A DNA stretch of 64,000 bases. It comes from Massilia endophytica. Lineage in GTDB: Bacteria > Pseudomonadota > Gammaproteobacteria > Burkholderiales > Burkholderiaceae_D. The notes beneath the pieces are model-generated. The model was not told the DNA's origin. It worked only from the letters and a program-made list of their open reading frames with translations, and made no database searches. The DNA is taken from positions 1,984,001 through 2,048,000 of the forward strand of contig NZ_CP088952.1 in the NCBI RefSeq assembly GCF_021165955.1. The letters run 5' to 3'. A program made the translations under genes and the position numbers. This document shows, one piece after another, positions 50,675 to 59,460 of this stretch (the first letter of the stretch is position 1; each line of letters opens with the position of its first letter).

Positions 50675-51454
50675 CTATTGCACTACATTGAAAAGATTGA
50701 AGAAATTCTTCGTTGTCTGCTCCGCGACCTGCTCCAGCGGCACGCCCTTCAGCTTGGCGATGAATTCCGCCACATGGGCGACATAACCCGGTTCGTTCAT
50801 CTTGCCGCGATACGGCACCGGCGCCAGGTAGGGCGAATCCGTTTCGATCAGCATGCGTTCAAGCGGCACTTCCAGGGCCACGGCCTGCAGCTCCTTGGCG
50901 CTCTTGAAGGTCACGATGCCGGAGAAGGAGATATAGAAACCCAGCTCCATCGAAGCCCGCGCCACTTCCAGCGACTCGGTAAAGCAGTGCATCACGCCCG
51001 CCACGCCGCCATCGGCCGTGCCTGCGCCCTCTTCGCGCATGATCCGCAGCGTATCCTCGCTCGCCGATCTTGTGTGAATAATCAAAGGCTTACGCGTGAC
51101 TCTTGAAGCTTTGATGTGAGTTCTGAAACGTTCGCGCTGCCACTCCAGGTCGCCCGTCAGGCGGTAATAATCCAGGCCGGTTTCGCCGATGGCCACGATC
51201 TTCGGGTGCTGCGACAGTTCGACCAGCTGCTCGACGGATGGTTCCGGGGTGTCCTCGTAATCGGGGTGGACGCCGACGGAGGCATAGATGTGGGGATACT
51301 GCTCGGCCAGGGCGAGCACGCGCGGAAAGTCAGGCAGGTCCACGGACACGCAGAGAGCGTGGCTGACCTTGTTCTCTTCCATCTTCGCCAGGAGCTCGGG
51401 CATGCGCGCGGCGAGCTCGGGGAAGTCGATATGGCAATGTGAATCGATAAACAT
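50675..51454 (-). CDS. tatD: TatD family hydrolase
   Basis: A 259-residue TatD-type metal-dependent hydrolase. The metal ligands are visible in order: DSHCHIDF (two His), VAIGETGLDYY (Glu), IIHTRSASED (His), GVMHCFTES (His) and ETDSPYLAPVP (Asp). TatD proteins act as 3'-5' exonucleases or DNases; physiological roles vary. ATG 51454 gives the family N-terminus. It lies downstream of holB, pilZ and the acetyltransferase gene on the same strand. Confidence 0.92.
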   Translation of the reverse strand: MFIDSHCHIDFPELAARMPELLAKMEENKVSHALCVSVDLPDFPRVLALAEQYPHIYASVGVHPDYEDTPEPSVEQLVELSQHPKIVAIGETGLDYYRLTGDLEWQRERFRTHIKASRVTRKPLIIHTRSASEDTLRIMREEGAGTADGGVAGVMHCFTESLEVARASMELGFYISFSGIVTFKSAKELQAVALEVPLERMLIETDSPYLAPVPYRGKMNEPGYVAHVAEFIAKLKGVPLEQVAEQTTKNFFNLFNVVQ

Positions 51455-51470
51455 GGACTGGATTGTACCG

Positions 51471-51534
51471 TTTCCTAATTGGGGACAGACCCCTTTAAGA
51501 AATTTCTTAAAGGGGTCTGTCCCCAATTAGGAAA
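51471..51534. repeat. 64-bp perfect palindrome (REP/REPIN-like)
   Basis: Thirty-two base pairs pair perfectly with no loop, centred between 51502 and 51503. The repeated element contains GGGGACAGACCCC in each arm and an A/T-rich centre (TTTAAGAAATTTCTTAAA). The surrounding genes are unaffected: it sits between the tatD start and the end of the acetyltransferase gene. Its shape, two inverted copies of one unit, suggests a mobile repeat of the RAYT/REP class. Confidence 0.85.
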
Positions 51535-51538
51535 TGTT

Positions 51539-52057
51539 TCAGGCTACGCGCTTGCCGAGGATGATGAGGTCGCGCTCGATGCCGTCGAGGTTGGCCACGC
51601 GGGGGAAGTTGGCCCAGGTTTCGAAGCCGAAGCGCTCGAAGAGTCCCAGGCTTGGCTTGTTGTGGCCGAAGATGAATCCGAGCAGCGTGTGCACCTTGAT
51701 CTGCGGCGCGAAGGCGATCGCCTCTTCCAGCGCGTAGCGGCCAATGCCCTTGCCGCGCCAGGCTTCGGCGATGTAGATCGAGACTTCCGCCGTGCCGGAG
51801 TACGCCGGGCGCCCGTAGAAGTTGGAGTAGCTGATCCAGCCCAGGATCTCGGGCTGCGCCGCGCTGTCGTCCGACTTCTCGATCACCCACAGGGGCCGCC
51901 GCGCGGGCTCGTGTTCCTTGAACCACGGGAGGCGCGATTCGACCGAAACCGGCTCTGTGTCGGCCGTCACCTCGCGCGAGGCGATGGTGCTGTTGTAGAT
52001 TTCGACGATGGCGGGCAGGTCTTGCAGCGTGGCGGTGCGGTGGCGGTAGGACGGCAT
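51539..52057 (-). CDS. GNAT acetyltransferase, phosphinothricin acetyltransferase-like
   Basis: A 172-residue GNAT protein starting RHRTATLQDLPAIVEIYNSTIASREVTADTEPVS, with PARRPLWVIE, the STAEVSIYIAEAWRGKGIGRYALEEAI acetyl-CoA region and FGHNKPSLGLFERFGFE. This closely follows the phosphinothricin/methionine sulfoximine acetyltransferase group. Substrates are amino-acid analogues, by family analogy only. ATG 52057 gives the family start. Confidence 0.88.
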   Translation of the reverse strand: MPSYRHRTATLQDLPAIVEIYNSTIASREVTADTEPVSVESRLPWFKEHEPARRPLWVIEKSDDSAAQPEILGWISYSNFYGRPAYSGTAEVSIYIAEAWRGKGIGRYALEEAIAFAPQIKVHTLLGFIFGHNKPSLGLFERFGFETWANFPRVANLDGIERDLIILGKRVA

Positions 52058-52064
52058 TCTGGTG

Positions 52065-52445
52065 TCAAAGTGTGTGGGTGGCGCGCGAGGAGCGCAAGGC
52101 GGCGCCGAGGATTTCTTCAATGCGCAGCTTGGTGCGCTGGCCCGATTCGTCGGCCGGGAAATGCAGCCCGACTCCCTGCGCCTTGTTGTTGTGGGCGTTC
52201 GGCGGCGTAACCCACACCACCTTGCCCGCGATCGGGTATTTGTTCGGGTCGTCCATCAGTGTCAAAATCAGGTAGATCTCGTCGCCGATCTTGTAGGCCT
52301 TCTGGGTCGGCACGAACAGGCCGCCGTTCTTGAGGAAGGGCATGTAGGCCGCGTACAGGGCCGCTTTCTCCTTGATCGCCAGCGACAGCACCGTGGGCCG
52401 GTTCAGCGGCACGGTATTGGGCTCGTTCGGCGGAGTTGCGCTCAT
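52065..52445 (-). CDS. pilZ: PilZ domain protein
   Basis: A 126-residue protein with a PilZ-type fold, including the GGLFVPTQKAYKIGDEIYLILTLMDD and KVVWVTP segments. The canonical c-di-GMP residues (RxxxR and DxSxxG) are not visible, as in type IV pilus PilZ proteins, so c-di-GMP binding is doubtful. It lies between holB (10 bp upstream) and the acetyltransferase gene, the usual neighbourhood of pilZ in betaproteobacteria. Confidence 0.8.
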   Translation of the reverse strand: MSATPPNEPNTVPLNRPTVLSLAIKEKAALYAAYMPFLKNGGLFVPTQKAYKIGDEIYLILTLMDDPNKYPIAGKVVWVTPPNAHNNKAQGVGLHFPADESGQRTKLRIEEILGAALRSSRATHTL

Positions 52446-52455
52446 TCCCTTCCTT

Positions 52456-53478
52456 TCAGCTACAGCAGGCAGTGTAATCCAGCAGCATGTCTTCGATGAA
52501 CAGCTTGGGCGACAGCGGGTGGTCGGACGTGGCCCGCCGCTCGTTGGCGCCCTTGATCGCTGCCATCAGGCGGCTGAGATGGATCTTCCCGGCCAGCCCC
52601 TTCAACTCGCGCTGGTAACGGGGATAATAACGGATGTTCCCCGTGAGCTTGCAGGAAAAAAGGTCGTAAAGCCAGCGCTGTTGCCACGATACCAAGGACG
52701 ACAGCGGCACTTTCTGCATCTTGTCCGCCGTCTTCAGCGCCGCTTCCACGCTGGGATTGGCGAGGTATTGCAGCAGCATGTCCAGCTCTTCGCGGCTGCC
52801 GGTTTCGGACTGGGCCAGCGCCGCCAGCGGCGCCCCGCCCTGCTCGCGCAGCCAGCTGTCGGCATCCGCCACGCCTTGCGCCTGCAGCCAGGCCAGGGCC
52901 TGGGCATGGTCCGGCATGGGCAGGGCGAACTTGCGGCAGCGGGAGAGAATGGTTGGCAGCAGGCGGTCCAGGCTGTTCGAGGACAGCAGGAAGACCGTGC
53001 CGGGCGGCGGTTCTTCCAGGGTTTTCAGCAGCGCGTTCGAGGCGGGCATGTTGAGCGCCTCGGCCGGGTACAGCACCACCACGCGCAAACCGGCGCGGTG
53101 GGTCGAAATATTCATGAAGTCCGCGAGGCTGCGGATCTGCTCGATCTTGATTTCCTTCGACGGGGCCTTGGACTTGGCAGCCTTCTTGTCCTCGCCCTCT
53201 TCCCCTTCGCCCGGCTCGTCTTCCAGCGCTTCGGGGCGGATACGGCGGTAGTCCGGGTGGCTGCCCTGCTCGAACCAGCCGCAGGAGGCGCAGGCGCCGC
53301 AGGCATGGCCTTCGGCCTGCACGTTCTCGCACAGGAGCGCCTTGGCAAAGACTTCGATGAAGTCGGCCTTGCCGGTTCCGGCCGCGCCGTGAAAGAGGAT
53401 GGCGTGCGGCATGCGGGCGCGCAGCTGCTGGAGCTGCTGCCAGGGACCTTCCTGCCAGGGATAGAGATTGCCGCTCAT
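52456..53478 (-). CDS. holB: DNA polymerase III subunit delta prime
   Basis: A 340-residue clamp-loader subunit. It has a P-loop region HGAAGTGKADFIEVFAKALLC, a zinc-binding cluster (CGACASC), KIEQIRSLADFMN, the NALLKTLEEPPPGTVFLL segment and LPTILSRCRKF. A charged insertion rich in Glu/Lys (about residues 80-105) lengthens it relative to E. coli. The delta prime subunit helps load the sliding clamp. The ATG overlaps the tmk stop (ATGA). Confidence 0.92.
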   Translation of the reverse strand: MSGNLYPWQEGPWQQLQQLRARMPHAILFHGAAGTGKADFIEVFAKALLCENVQAEGHACGACASCGWFEQGSHPDYRRIRPEALEDEPGEGEEGEDKKAAKSKAPSKEIKIEQIRSLADFMNISTHRAGLRVVVLYPAEALNMPASNALLKTLEEPPPGTVFLLSSNSLDRLLPTILSRCRKFALPMPDHAQALAWLQAQGVADADSWLREQGGAPLAALAQSETGSREELDMLLQYLANPSVEAALKTADKMQKVPLSSLVSWQQRWLYDLFSCKLTGNIRYYPRYQRELKGLAGKIHLSRLMAAIKGANERRATSDHPLSPKLFIEDMLLDYTACCS

Positions 53479-54089
53479 GCCAGTTCGCCGATGATGGCGG
53501 CCAGTTCGCGCTGGATGTCGTCGATGCTGCGCGTGGAGTCGATCACGCGGAAGCGGTGGGCGTGCTGCTCGGCGCGCCGCAGGTATTCCTTGCGGGTGGC
53601 GAAGAAGAACTCGGCTTTCTCGCGCTCGAAGCGGTCCAGTTCGCGGGTGGCATCCAGGCGGGCGCGCGCCACTTCCAGGGGCACATCGAAGAGGATGGTG
53701 AGGTCCGGCTCGAGCTCGGGGTGCACCCAGTAGGCGATGGTTTCCAGCTTGTCCAGGCTCAGGCCGCGGCCGCCGCCCTGGTAGGCGAAGCTGGCGTCCG
53801 TGAAGCGGTCGGAGATGACCCAGGCTCCGCGCTCGAGGGCGGGCTGGATGACCTGGGCGATATGCTCGCGCCGGCTGGCGAAGACCAGCAGGGTTTCCGT
53901 TTCCACGTGCATGGATTCGTGCAGCCACAGCTCGCGCAGCTTCTCGCCCAGCGGCGTGCCGCCCGGTTCGCGCGAACTCACGAGCTCCACTCCGCGCGCG
54001 GCGATCAGCTCGCCGACGTACTGGATGTGGGTGGACTTGCCTGCGCCGTCGATGCCTTCGAAGGTGATGAACTTACCGCGTTGCGTCAT
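53475..54089 (-). CDS. tmk: thymidylate kinase
   Basis: A 204-residue dTMP kinase with P-loop FEGIDGAGKSTHIQYVGEL, SSREPGGTPLGEKLRE, and ISDRFTDASFAYQGGGRG. It makes dTDP from dTMP. Its ATG overlaps the mltG stop, and its own end overlaps the holB start, so mltG-tmk-holB are translationally coupled. Confidence 0.95.
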   Translation of the reverse strand: MTQRGKFITFEGIDGAGKSTHIQYVGELIAARGVELVSSREPGGTPLGEKLRELWLHESMHVETETLLVFASRREHIAQVIQPALERGAWVISDRFTDASFAYQGGGRGLSLDKLETIAYWVHPELEPDLTILFDVPLEVARARLDATRELDRFEREKAEFFFATRKEYLRRAEQHAHRFRVIDSTRSIDDIQRELAAIIGELA

Positions 54090-55075
54090 TGTTTTTGATA
54101 CCGGTTGACCGCCTTGTTGTGGTCGGCCAGGTTAGCGGAGAAATGGCTGGTGCCGTTGCCGCGCGATACGAAGTACAGCGCGTCCGACTTGGCCGGGGCC
54201 AGGGCCGCGGCCAGCGACTGGCGGCCCGGCAGCGCAATCGGCGTGGGCGGCAGGCCGGCCCGCGTATACGTATTGTACGGGGTGTCGGTCTCCAGGTCTT
54301 TCTTGCGGATGTTGCCGTCGAATTTGGGGCCAAGGCCGTAGATAACGGTCGGGTCCGTTTGCAGCATCATGCCCAGCTTCAGGCGGTTGACGAAGACGGA
54401 GGCAATCATGGCCCGCTCGGATTTCTGCCCCGTTTCCTTTTCCACGATGGAGGCCATGGTCAGGGCCTGGTAGGGATTCGCGTACGGCAGCTTGGGGTCA
54501 CGGTTGTCCCACGCTTCCTTCAGGTGCTGCAGCATGGCGGCGTGCGCCTTGCGGTAAATGTCCAGCTCGCTGCTGCCCTTGGCGAAGAGATAGGTATCCG
54601 GGAAGAACAGGCCTTCAGGCTCAGTGAAACCGGGCGACACGCGCTCCATCAGCTCCTTGTCGCTGAGCTGGACGGTGTCGTGGCGCAGGCCGGTGTGGGC
54701 GGCAATGGCCTGGCGCATCTGGCGGAAGGTCCAGCCTTCGATGATGGTGAGCGACTCCTGGGCGAATTCGCCGCGCACCAGTTGGTCGATCAGGCGCAGC
54801 GGCGTGGTGCCCGGTTTCAGCTCATAGGAACCGGCTTTCAGTTTTGCGCTCTTGCCGGTGGCGCGCGCCAGCATGTTGAAGAGCAGCGGCCGGATGGGCA
54901 CGCCCGCATCGGCGATCTGCTGGCCTGCGGCGTGGGCGCCGCTGCCTTTGTTGATGGTAAACGGTATCGCGGGAGCGTCCAGGGTGATCGGCTTTTGCGA
55001 CCACCAGTAGAAGTAGGCGGCGGCTGCGGCAGCGAGCAGGACGACGAGGGCAATCGTTTTTCTGAGGAAGGTCAT
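54086..55075 (-). CDS. mltG: endolytic murein transglycosylase MltG (YceG-like)
   Basis: A 329-residue inner-membrane-anchored lytic transglycosylase. One N-terminal membrane segment (IALVVLLAAAAAAYFYWW) precedes the YceG domain. The catalytic Glu is in MASIVEKETG, followed by DPTVIYGLG and the conserved LPPTPIALPGRQSLAAALAP. MltG cuts nascent glycan strands and so sets their length. It heads mltG-tmk-holB-pilZ and is divergent from ygfZ. Confidence 0.93.
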   Translation of the reverse strand: MTFLRKTIALVVLLAAAAAAYFYWWSQKPITLDAPAIPFTINKGSGAHAAGQQIADAGVPIRPLLFNMLARATGKSAKLKAGSYELKPGTTPLRLIDQLVRGEFAQESLTIIEGWTFRQMRQAIAAHTGLRHDTVQLSDKELMERVSPGFTEPEGLFFPDTYLFAKGSSELDIYRKAHAAMLQHLKEAWDNRDPKLPYANPYQALTMASIVEKETGQKSERAMIASVFVNRLKLGMMLQTDPTVIYGLGPKFDGNIRKKDLETDTPYNTYTRAGLPPTPIALPGRQSLAAALAPAKSDALYFVSRGNGTSHFSANLADHNKAVNRYQKQ

Positions 55076-55201
55076 GCTTTCTATATTGAACCAGTTTTAT
55101 CCCCGTGGACAGCGCTTTTGGCACGACCGGGCGCATTTTTCGCGAGATCTTTATAATGAGCCCGTAATGATAATGCCTCAACCGTGGATTTATAAAATTT
55201 T

Positions 55202-56206
55202 ATGACCAGCTGGAATCAAGTTCTTCGCTCCCAGGGACCGCTGACGGCCGCCGCCCTCGCGACCGGCTTCGCCGCTCCCCTGGACAACCTCGGGCTGATC
55301 GCCTTCACCGGCGAGGAATCGGCCACCTTCCTGCACTCCCAGCTGACCAACGACGTGGAGCACCTGGGACAGGATGAGGTGCGCCTGGCGGGCTACTGCT
55401 CGCCCAAGGGCCGCCTGCTGGCGTCCTTCCTCATGTGGCGGGACGAGGAATCCGTTTTCCTTCAGCTGCCGCGCGAGATCCAGGCGCCCGTGCAGAAGCG
55501 GCTGCAGATGTTCGTTTTGCGCGCCAGGACCAAGGCCAGCGACGCCAGCGATGGCGCGGTGCCCCTGGGCTTGGGCGGCGTGGACGCCGAAGCCGTGCTG
55601 CGCACCTGGTTCGACGCCATGCCTGAAGCGCCCTACCGCAAGGTGGACCATCCCCTGGGCACCCTGCTGCGCGTGGCCGACGCCTTCGGCTCGCCGCGCT
55701 ACCTGTGGCTGGCCAAGCCGGAAGCCCTGGACACGGTGGCTGCCGAACTGGCCGAGCGCCTGGAAGTGGGCGGTCCGGAGGCCTGGCAGCTGTCCGAGAT
55801 CCACGCGGGCGTGCCGCAGATCGTGGCGGGCACGCAGGAACAGTTCGTGCCGCAGATGGTGAACCTGGAGCTGCTGGGCGGCGTCAATTTCAAGAAAGGC
55901 TGTTATCCGGGCCAGGAGATTGTCGCCCGCAGCCAGTACCTGGGCAAATTGAAGCGCCGCACGGCGCTGGCCACGATTGCAGATGCCTCGGTCAAGGCCG
56001 GCGCCGAGGTGTTCTCGCCCGCCGATCCGGCCCAGCCCTGCGGCATGGTGGTGAACGCCGCGCCGAACGGCGAGGGCGGCGTGGACGCGCTGGTGGAAAT
56101 GAAGCTGGAGGCGCTGGAACAGGGCGACGTGCGCTTCGGCTCGGCCACCGGCCCTGCCCTGCAGTTCAAGCCCCTGCCTTACGCGCTGGACAAGCTCGAC
56201 GTCTAG
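55202..56206 (+). CDS. ygfZ: YgfZ/GcvT-like folate-binding protein
   Basis: A 334-residue protein related to the glycine-cleavage T protein. The invariant motif KGCYPGQEIVARSQYLG (residues about 230-246) carries the essential Cys. YgfZ assists iron-sulfur cluster assembly and repair with tetrahydrofolate. It is divergent from mltG. No strong Shine-Dalgarno precedes the ATG, which follows an AT-rich stretch. Confidence 0.93.
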   Translation: MTSWNQVLRSQGPLTAAALATGFAAPLDNLGLIAFTGEESATFLHSQLTNDVEHLGQDEVRLAGYCSPKGRLLASFLMWRDEESVFLQLPREIQAPVQKRLQMFVLRARTKASDASDGAVPLGLGGVDAEAVLRTWFDAMPEAPYRKVDHPLGTLLRVADAFGSPRYLWLAKPEALDTVAAELAERLEVGGPEAWQLSEIHAGVPQIVAGTQEQFVPQMVNLELLGGVNFKKGCYPGQEIVARSQYLGKLKRRTALATIADASVKAGAEVFSPADPAQPCGMVVNAAPNGEGGVDALVEMKLEALEQGDVRFGSATGPALQFKPLPYALDKLDV

Positions 56207-56207
56207 C

Positions 56208-56498
56208 ATGGCCGACCTGTATATCTATTACCGGGTGCGGGAGACCGACACCCAAGCCCTGCTGCCGCGCGTCGCTGCCATGCAGCGGGCGCTGGCCGCC
56301 AGCCATGGGCTGGCGCCGCAGCTCAAGCGCCGTCCCGACAGCAAGGACGGCCAGCAGACCTGGATGGAAGTGTATCCCGCCGCGCCGGAAGGCTTCGAAG
56401 CCGTTCTCGCGCAGGCCGTGGACGCTGCCGGCATCGCCGCGCTGATCGCCGGTCCGCGCCACACCGAAGTATTTATGGATGTAGAACCATGTGCCTGA
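56208..56498 (+). CDS. DUF4936 family protein
   Basis: A 96-residue cytoplasmic protein, DLYIYYRVRETDTQALLPRVAAMQ near the start and RHTEVFMDVEPCA at the end, matching the DUF4936 family found in betaproteobacteria next to ygfZ. Function unknown. It starts 1 bp after the ygfZ stop and overlaps the NRDE gene by 10 bp, so the three are cotranscribed. Confidence 0.82.
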   Translation: MADLYIYYRVRETDTQALLPRVAAMQRALAASHGLAPQLKRRPDSKDGQQTWMEVYPAAPEGFEAVLAQAVDAAGIAALIAGPRHTEVFMDVEPCA

Positions 56499-57313
56499 TC
56501 GTTTTCGCTTGGCAGGTAGTGCCCGGAGTTCCCCTCATTGCTGCGGCCAACCGCGACGAGTACTACGACCGCGCCACGGCGCCCGCCGGTCCCTGGGAGG
56601 AGAATCCCCAGATCATCGCGGGCCGCGACCTGAAGGCAGGCGGCAGCTGGATGGGTATCACCACGCCCGAAGGGCCGGAAGCGGCAGCCACCGCGAACTT
56701 CACGCCGCTCAAGGCACGCTGCTGCGACGGCGCTCCCGCTCCGGCGGCGGACGGCAGCGTGACGCCTTCGCGTTTCGCGGCCATCACGAACATCCGCGCG
56801 CCGCTGGATCACAATCCGGCAGCGCCTTCGCGCGGCATGCTGGTATCGAACTTCCTGTCCGCCACCATGAGCGCGCGCGAGTACGTGGAGCAGATCCGCC
56901 CCGGCGCGGCGGCCTACAACGGATTCAATCTCGTGCTGTGCGACGGGAAGGAGCTGGTGTGGTTCTCGAACAAGGGCGGTGACGATCCGCGCAACGGCCA
57001 GCCCCTGGCCCCCGGCATCTATGGGCTCTCGAATGCGGTGCTGGATTCGCCCTGGCCCAAGGTGCTGAAGACGAAGGCGCAATTCGCCAGCCTGCTTTGC
57101 CTGGGCGCGCCGGAAGAGGCCTACTTCGAAATGCTGGCCGACACGGCCTGCGCGCCGGACCAGCGCCTGCCCGAAACGGGCGTGCCGCGCGATGTGGAGC
57201 GCATGCTGTCGGCGGTCTGCATCGAGTCGCCCAACTACGGCACGCGCAGCTCCACGGTCGTCAAACTCTACGCCAACGCCGCGGGACAGCTCAACGAGCA
57301 GTCCGTCCGCTAG
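56489..57313 (+). CDS. NRDE (TANGO2-like) family protein
   Basis: A 274-residue protein with the N-terminal Cys and the AANRDEYYDR motif that names the family; WMGITTPEG and the YGLSNAVLDSPWPKV region are conserved too. TANGO2-type proteins are linked to haem or lipid handling in eukaryotes; the bacterial role is not settled. The mature N-terminus is MC, with the Cys suggestive of an Ntn-hydrolase-like nucleophile. It is the last gene of the ygfZ operon. Confidence 0.9.
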   Translation: MCLIVFAWQVVPGVPLIAAANRDEYYDRATAPAGPWEENPQIIAGRDLKAGGSWMGITTPEGPEAAATANFTPLKARCCDGAPAPAADGSVTPSRFAAITNIRAPLDHNPAAPSRGMLVSNFLSATMSAREYVEQIRPGAAAYNGFNLVLCDGKELVWFSNKGGDDPRNGQPLAPGIYGLSNAVLDSPWPKVLKTKAQFASLLCLGAPEEAYFEMLADTACAPDQRLPETGVPRDVERMLSAVCIESPNYGTRSSTVVKLYANAAGQLNEQSVR

Positions 57314-57474
57314 CGCTTCCCTTTCCGCTTGACCGGCACCGATTCCTCCTGCCGCGCCTTCGTGGCGGGAGGCGGCGCAACCGGCATGGGGAAGCCGAGA
57401 AATACCATGACGAGGAAGATGGGCAGCAGGGCATAGAACAGCGGCCTTCGCCAGTTCAGTTTCTGTTTTAACAT
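57310..57474 (-). CDS. small single-helix membrane protein, 54 aa
   Basis: A short protein with one hydrophobic segment (RRPLFYALLPIFLVMVFLGFP) followed by a basic, proline-rich tail (VPVKRKGKR). Function unknown. Its stop overlaps that of the NRDE gene by 4 bp (convergent). Evidence rests mainly on the plausible membrane helix. Confidence 0.4.
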   Translation of the reverse strand: MLKQKLNWRRPLFYALLPIFLVMVFLGFPMPVAPPPATKARQEESVPVKRKGKR

Positions 57475-57586
57475 TCCCGGCAGATTGTGCCGCGGCACCG
57501 TCTTTCAAGGCCGCAGTCTCAGCCGTGCGACAGGAATATTGCAAAAATGTACACTTGGACAGACTTGCAATTACAAGGAGACTGTC

Positions 57587-58000
57587 TTGCGCAATCATTT
57601 ATTGAAGCTGAGCGGCATTGCCGCACTGGTCCTCGCCGCAGGCTGCCAGACCACGGGCACCCAGCCGGGCGCGAACGAACCCGCGCCAGCGGCCAACCCG
57701 GCCTATCAAGGAGAAATGGCAAAGTTCAACGCCCAGTTCCCCAATCCGAAAGCGACGAAATACGAGGACGAATCCCTCGCCTTCAACAACGCCAACAAGC
57801 TCGATGAGAAAGGCAACTGCCACGACAAGTCCAAGTGGCCGGTCGTGATCATCCTCGTGCTCGATGCCGAGGGCAAGGTGACCAGCTCCACCACCGACGT
57901 GGAAGGAGCGAAGGCAGCCTGCTTCCGCAAAGCCTACGAGAACGTGCAGTTCCCCAAGCCCCCCTTCGCGCCCTACCGCAAGCCTATCCGCCTGCGCTAG
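57587..58000 (+). CDS. lipoprotein of unknown function, TTG start
   Basis: A 137-residue predicted lipoprotein. The signal ends in a lipobox LVLAAGC, with the Cys at about residue 19. The mature part is an Ala/Pro-rich segment followed by a compact domain with two cysteines (GNCHDK and KAACFRKAY) and WPVVIILVLDAEGKV, similar to energy-transducing TonB-like C-terminal domains. AAGGAG lies 6 bp before a TTG codon, which is the only start that gives a correct lipoprotein signal; no ATG fits. Its end overlaps the GNAT gene by 4 bp (convergent). Confidence 0.75.
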   Translation: MRNHLLKLSGIAALVLAAGCQTTGTQPGANEPAPAANPAYQGEMAKFNAQFPNPKATKYEDESLAFNNANKLDEKGNCHDKSKWPVVIILVLDAEGKVTSSTTDVEGAKAACFRKAYENVQFPKPPFAPYRKPIRLR

Positions 58001-58419
58001 AAGTAGTAGGTCATTTCGATGTGGGGGATGCCCGCCTCCTGGAACACCTCGCCTTCGGACTTGAAGCCGTGGGCCAGGTAGAACTCGGCGGCGTGCAGCT
58101 GGGCGTGCAACACCACTTCGTCGTGGCCGCGCTGCTCGGCCTGGGCCAGCAGGCCTTTCAGGAGTGCGCCGCCGATGCCGGTGCCGCGCGCGCTGCGCAG
58201 CACGGCCATGCGGCCGATATGCCCGTTGGGTAGCAGGCGGCCGGTGCCGACGGGCTGGCCTTCGGCGCTGTAGGCCACGGCATGGACGCATTTCGCATCC
58301 ATGGCGTCCATCTCCAGTTCGGGCGGAACGCCCTGCTCCTGGACGAAGACTTCAAGGCGGATGGGTTTGGCATCGGCAGCCATGGCTTCCCAGCTGCCGT
58401 AACGGATTTCAATGCTCAT
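57997..58419 (-). CDS. GNAT family acetyltransferase
   Basis: A 140-residue GNAT protein: IRLEVFVQEQGVPPELEMDAMDAKCVHAVAY, then GRLLPNGHIGRMAVLRSARGTGIGGALLKGLL as the acetyl-CoA loop, and HAQLHAAEFYLAHGFKSEGEVFQEAGIPHIEM. This is the ElaA/YjcF-like group. The substrate is unknown. ATG 58419 gives the family N-terminus. Confidence 0.85.
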   Translation of the reverse strand: MSIEIRYGSWEAMAADAKPIRLEVFVQEQGVPPELEMDAMDAKCVHAVAYSAEGQPVGTGRLLPNGHIGRMAVLRSARGTGIGGALLKGLLAQAEQRGHDEVVLHAQLHAAEFYLAHGFKSEGEVFQEAGIPHIEMTYYF

Positions 58420-58464
58420 AGTGCTGAAAACGGTTTCGGTAAAACCGAATTGTCGCACACAAAG

Positions 58465-59460
58465 CTAGGCCAGTTTGACGAGCTGCTTGCCGAAATTGCG
58501 TCCCTTGAGCAGGCCGATGAAAGCCTCGGGCGCCGCTGCCAGCCCTTCGGCCACCGATTCGCGGAACTTCAGCTTGCCGCCTGCCAGCAGCTGGCCCAGT
58601 TCCGTCAGGCCCTGCGGCCACAGCTCCATATGCTCCGTCACGATGAAGCCTTGCAGGAGAATTCGGTTGGTAAGCAGCGTGCGCACGTTCTTCAGGGCGA
58701 TATCCTCGCCGTTGTAGCCCGCGATCATGCCGCACAGGGCGATGCGGGCGAAGGCGTTGGTGCGCGCAAGGGCCGCGTCGAACACTTCTCCGCCCACGTT
58801 CTCGAAGATGGCGTCGATGCCGTCCGGCGCCGCAGCCTTCAGATCGGCGCGCAGATTGCCCGCCTTGTAGTCCACGCAGGCGTCGAAGCCCAGTTCATCG
58901 ACCACGTAGGCGCATTTCTCGCTCCCGCCCGCGATGCCGACCACGCGGCAGCCTTTCAGCTTGGCCAGCTGGCCCACGATGCTGCCCACGGCGCCGCTGG
59001 CGGCCGAAACGGCCACCGTTTCTCCGGCCTTGGGCTTCATGATGTGATTGAGGCCATACCATGCCGTCATGCCCGGCATGCCCACGGCGCCCAGGTAGGC
59101 CGAGGCGGGAATATGCGTGGTATCCACCTTGCGCAGCATGGCGCCGTCGGAAAGGCTCATCTCCGCCCAGCCGCCCATGCCTACCACTGTATCGCCCACG
59201 GCAAAGCGGGGATTCTTCGACTCCACCACCTGCCCTACCGTGCCGCCGATCATGGTTTCGTCCAGCGGCTGCGGCGCGGCATAGCTCTTCGCATCGCTCA
59301 TGCGGCCGCGCATATAGGGATCCAGGGAGAGATACTGGTGGCGCACCAGCACCTGGCCTTCGCCCACAGGGGGCACCGGCACGCTCTCCAGCCGGAAGTG
59401 CTCGGGCAGAACCTCGCCTTGCGGGCGGGCTGCCAGTACGATTCGCTGATAGGTGTTCAT
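58465..59460 (-). CDS. NADP-dependent medium-chain (MDR) oxidoreductase, curcumin reductase-like
   Basis: A 331-residue zinc-free MDR enzyme. Seen: YLSLDPYMRGRMSDAKSYA, VGMGGWAEMSLSD, the Rossmann motif SAASGAVGSIVGQLAKLKG and DAIFENVGGEVFD. These fit CurA/leukotriene B4 12-hydroxydehydrogenase-like double-bond reductases that use NADPH. Its ATG overlaps the Dabb gene stop (ATGA), placing it in the thiolase operon. Confidence 0.88.
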   Translation of the reverse strand: MNTYQRIVLAARPQGEVLPEHFRLESVPVPPVGEGQVLVRHQYLSLDPYMRGRMSDAKSYAAPQPLDETMIGGTVGQVVESKNPRFAVGDTVVGMGGWAEMSLSDGAMLRKVDTTHIPASAYLGAVGMPGMTAWYGLNHIMKPKAGETVAVSAASGAVGSIVGQLAKLKGCRVVGIAGGSEKCAYVVDELGFDACVDYKAGNLRADLKAAAPDGIDAIFENVGGEVFDAALARTNAFARIALCGMIAGYNGEDIALKNVRTLLTNRILLQGFIVTEHMELWPQGLTELGQLLAGGKLKFRESVAEGLAAAPEAFIGLLKGRNFGKQLVKLA

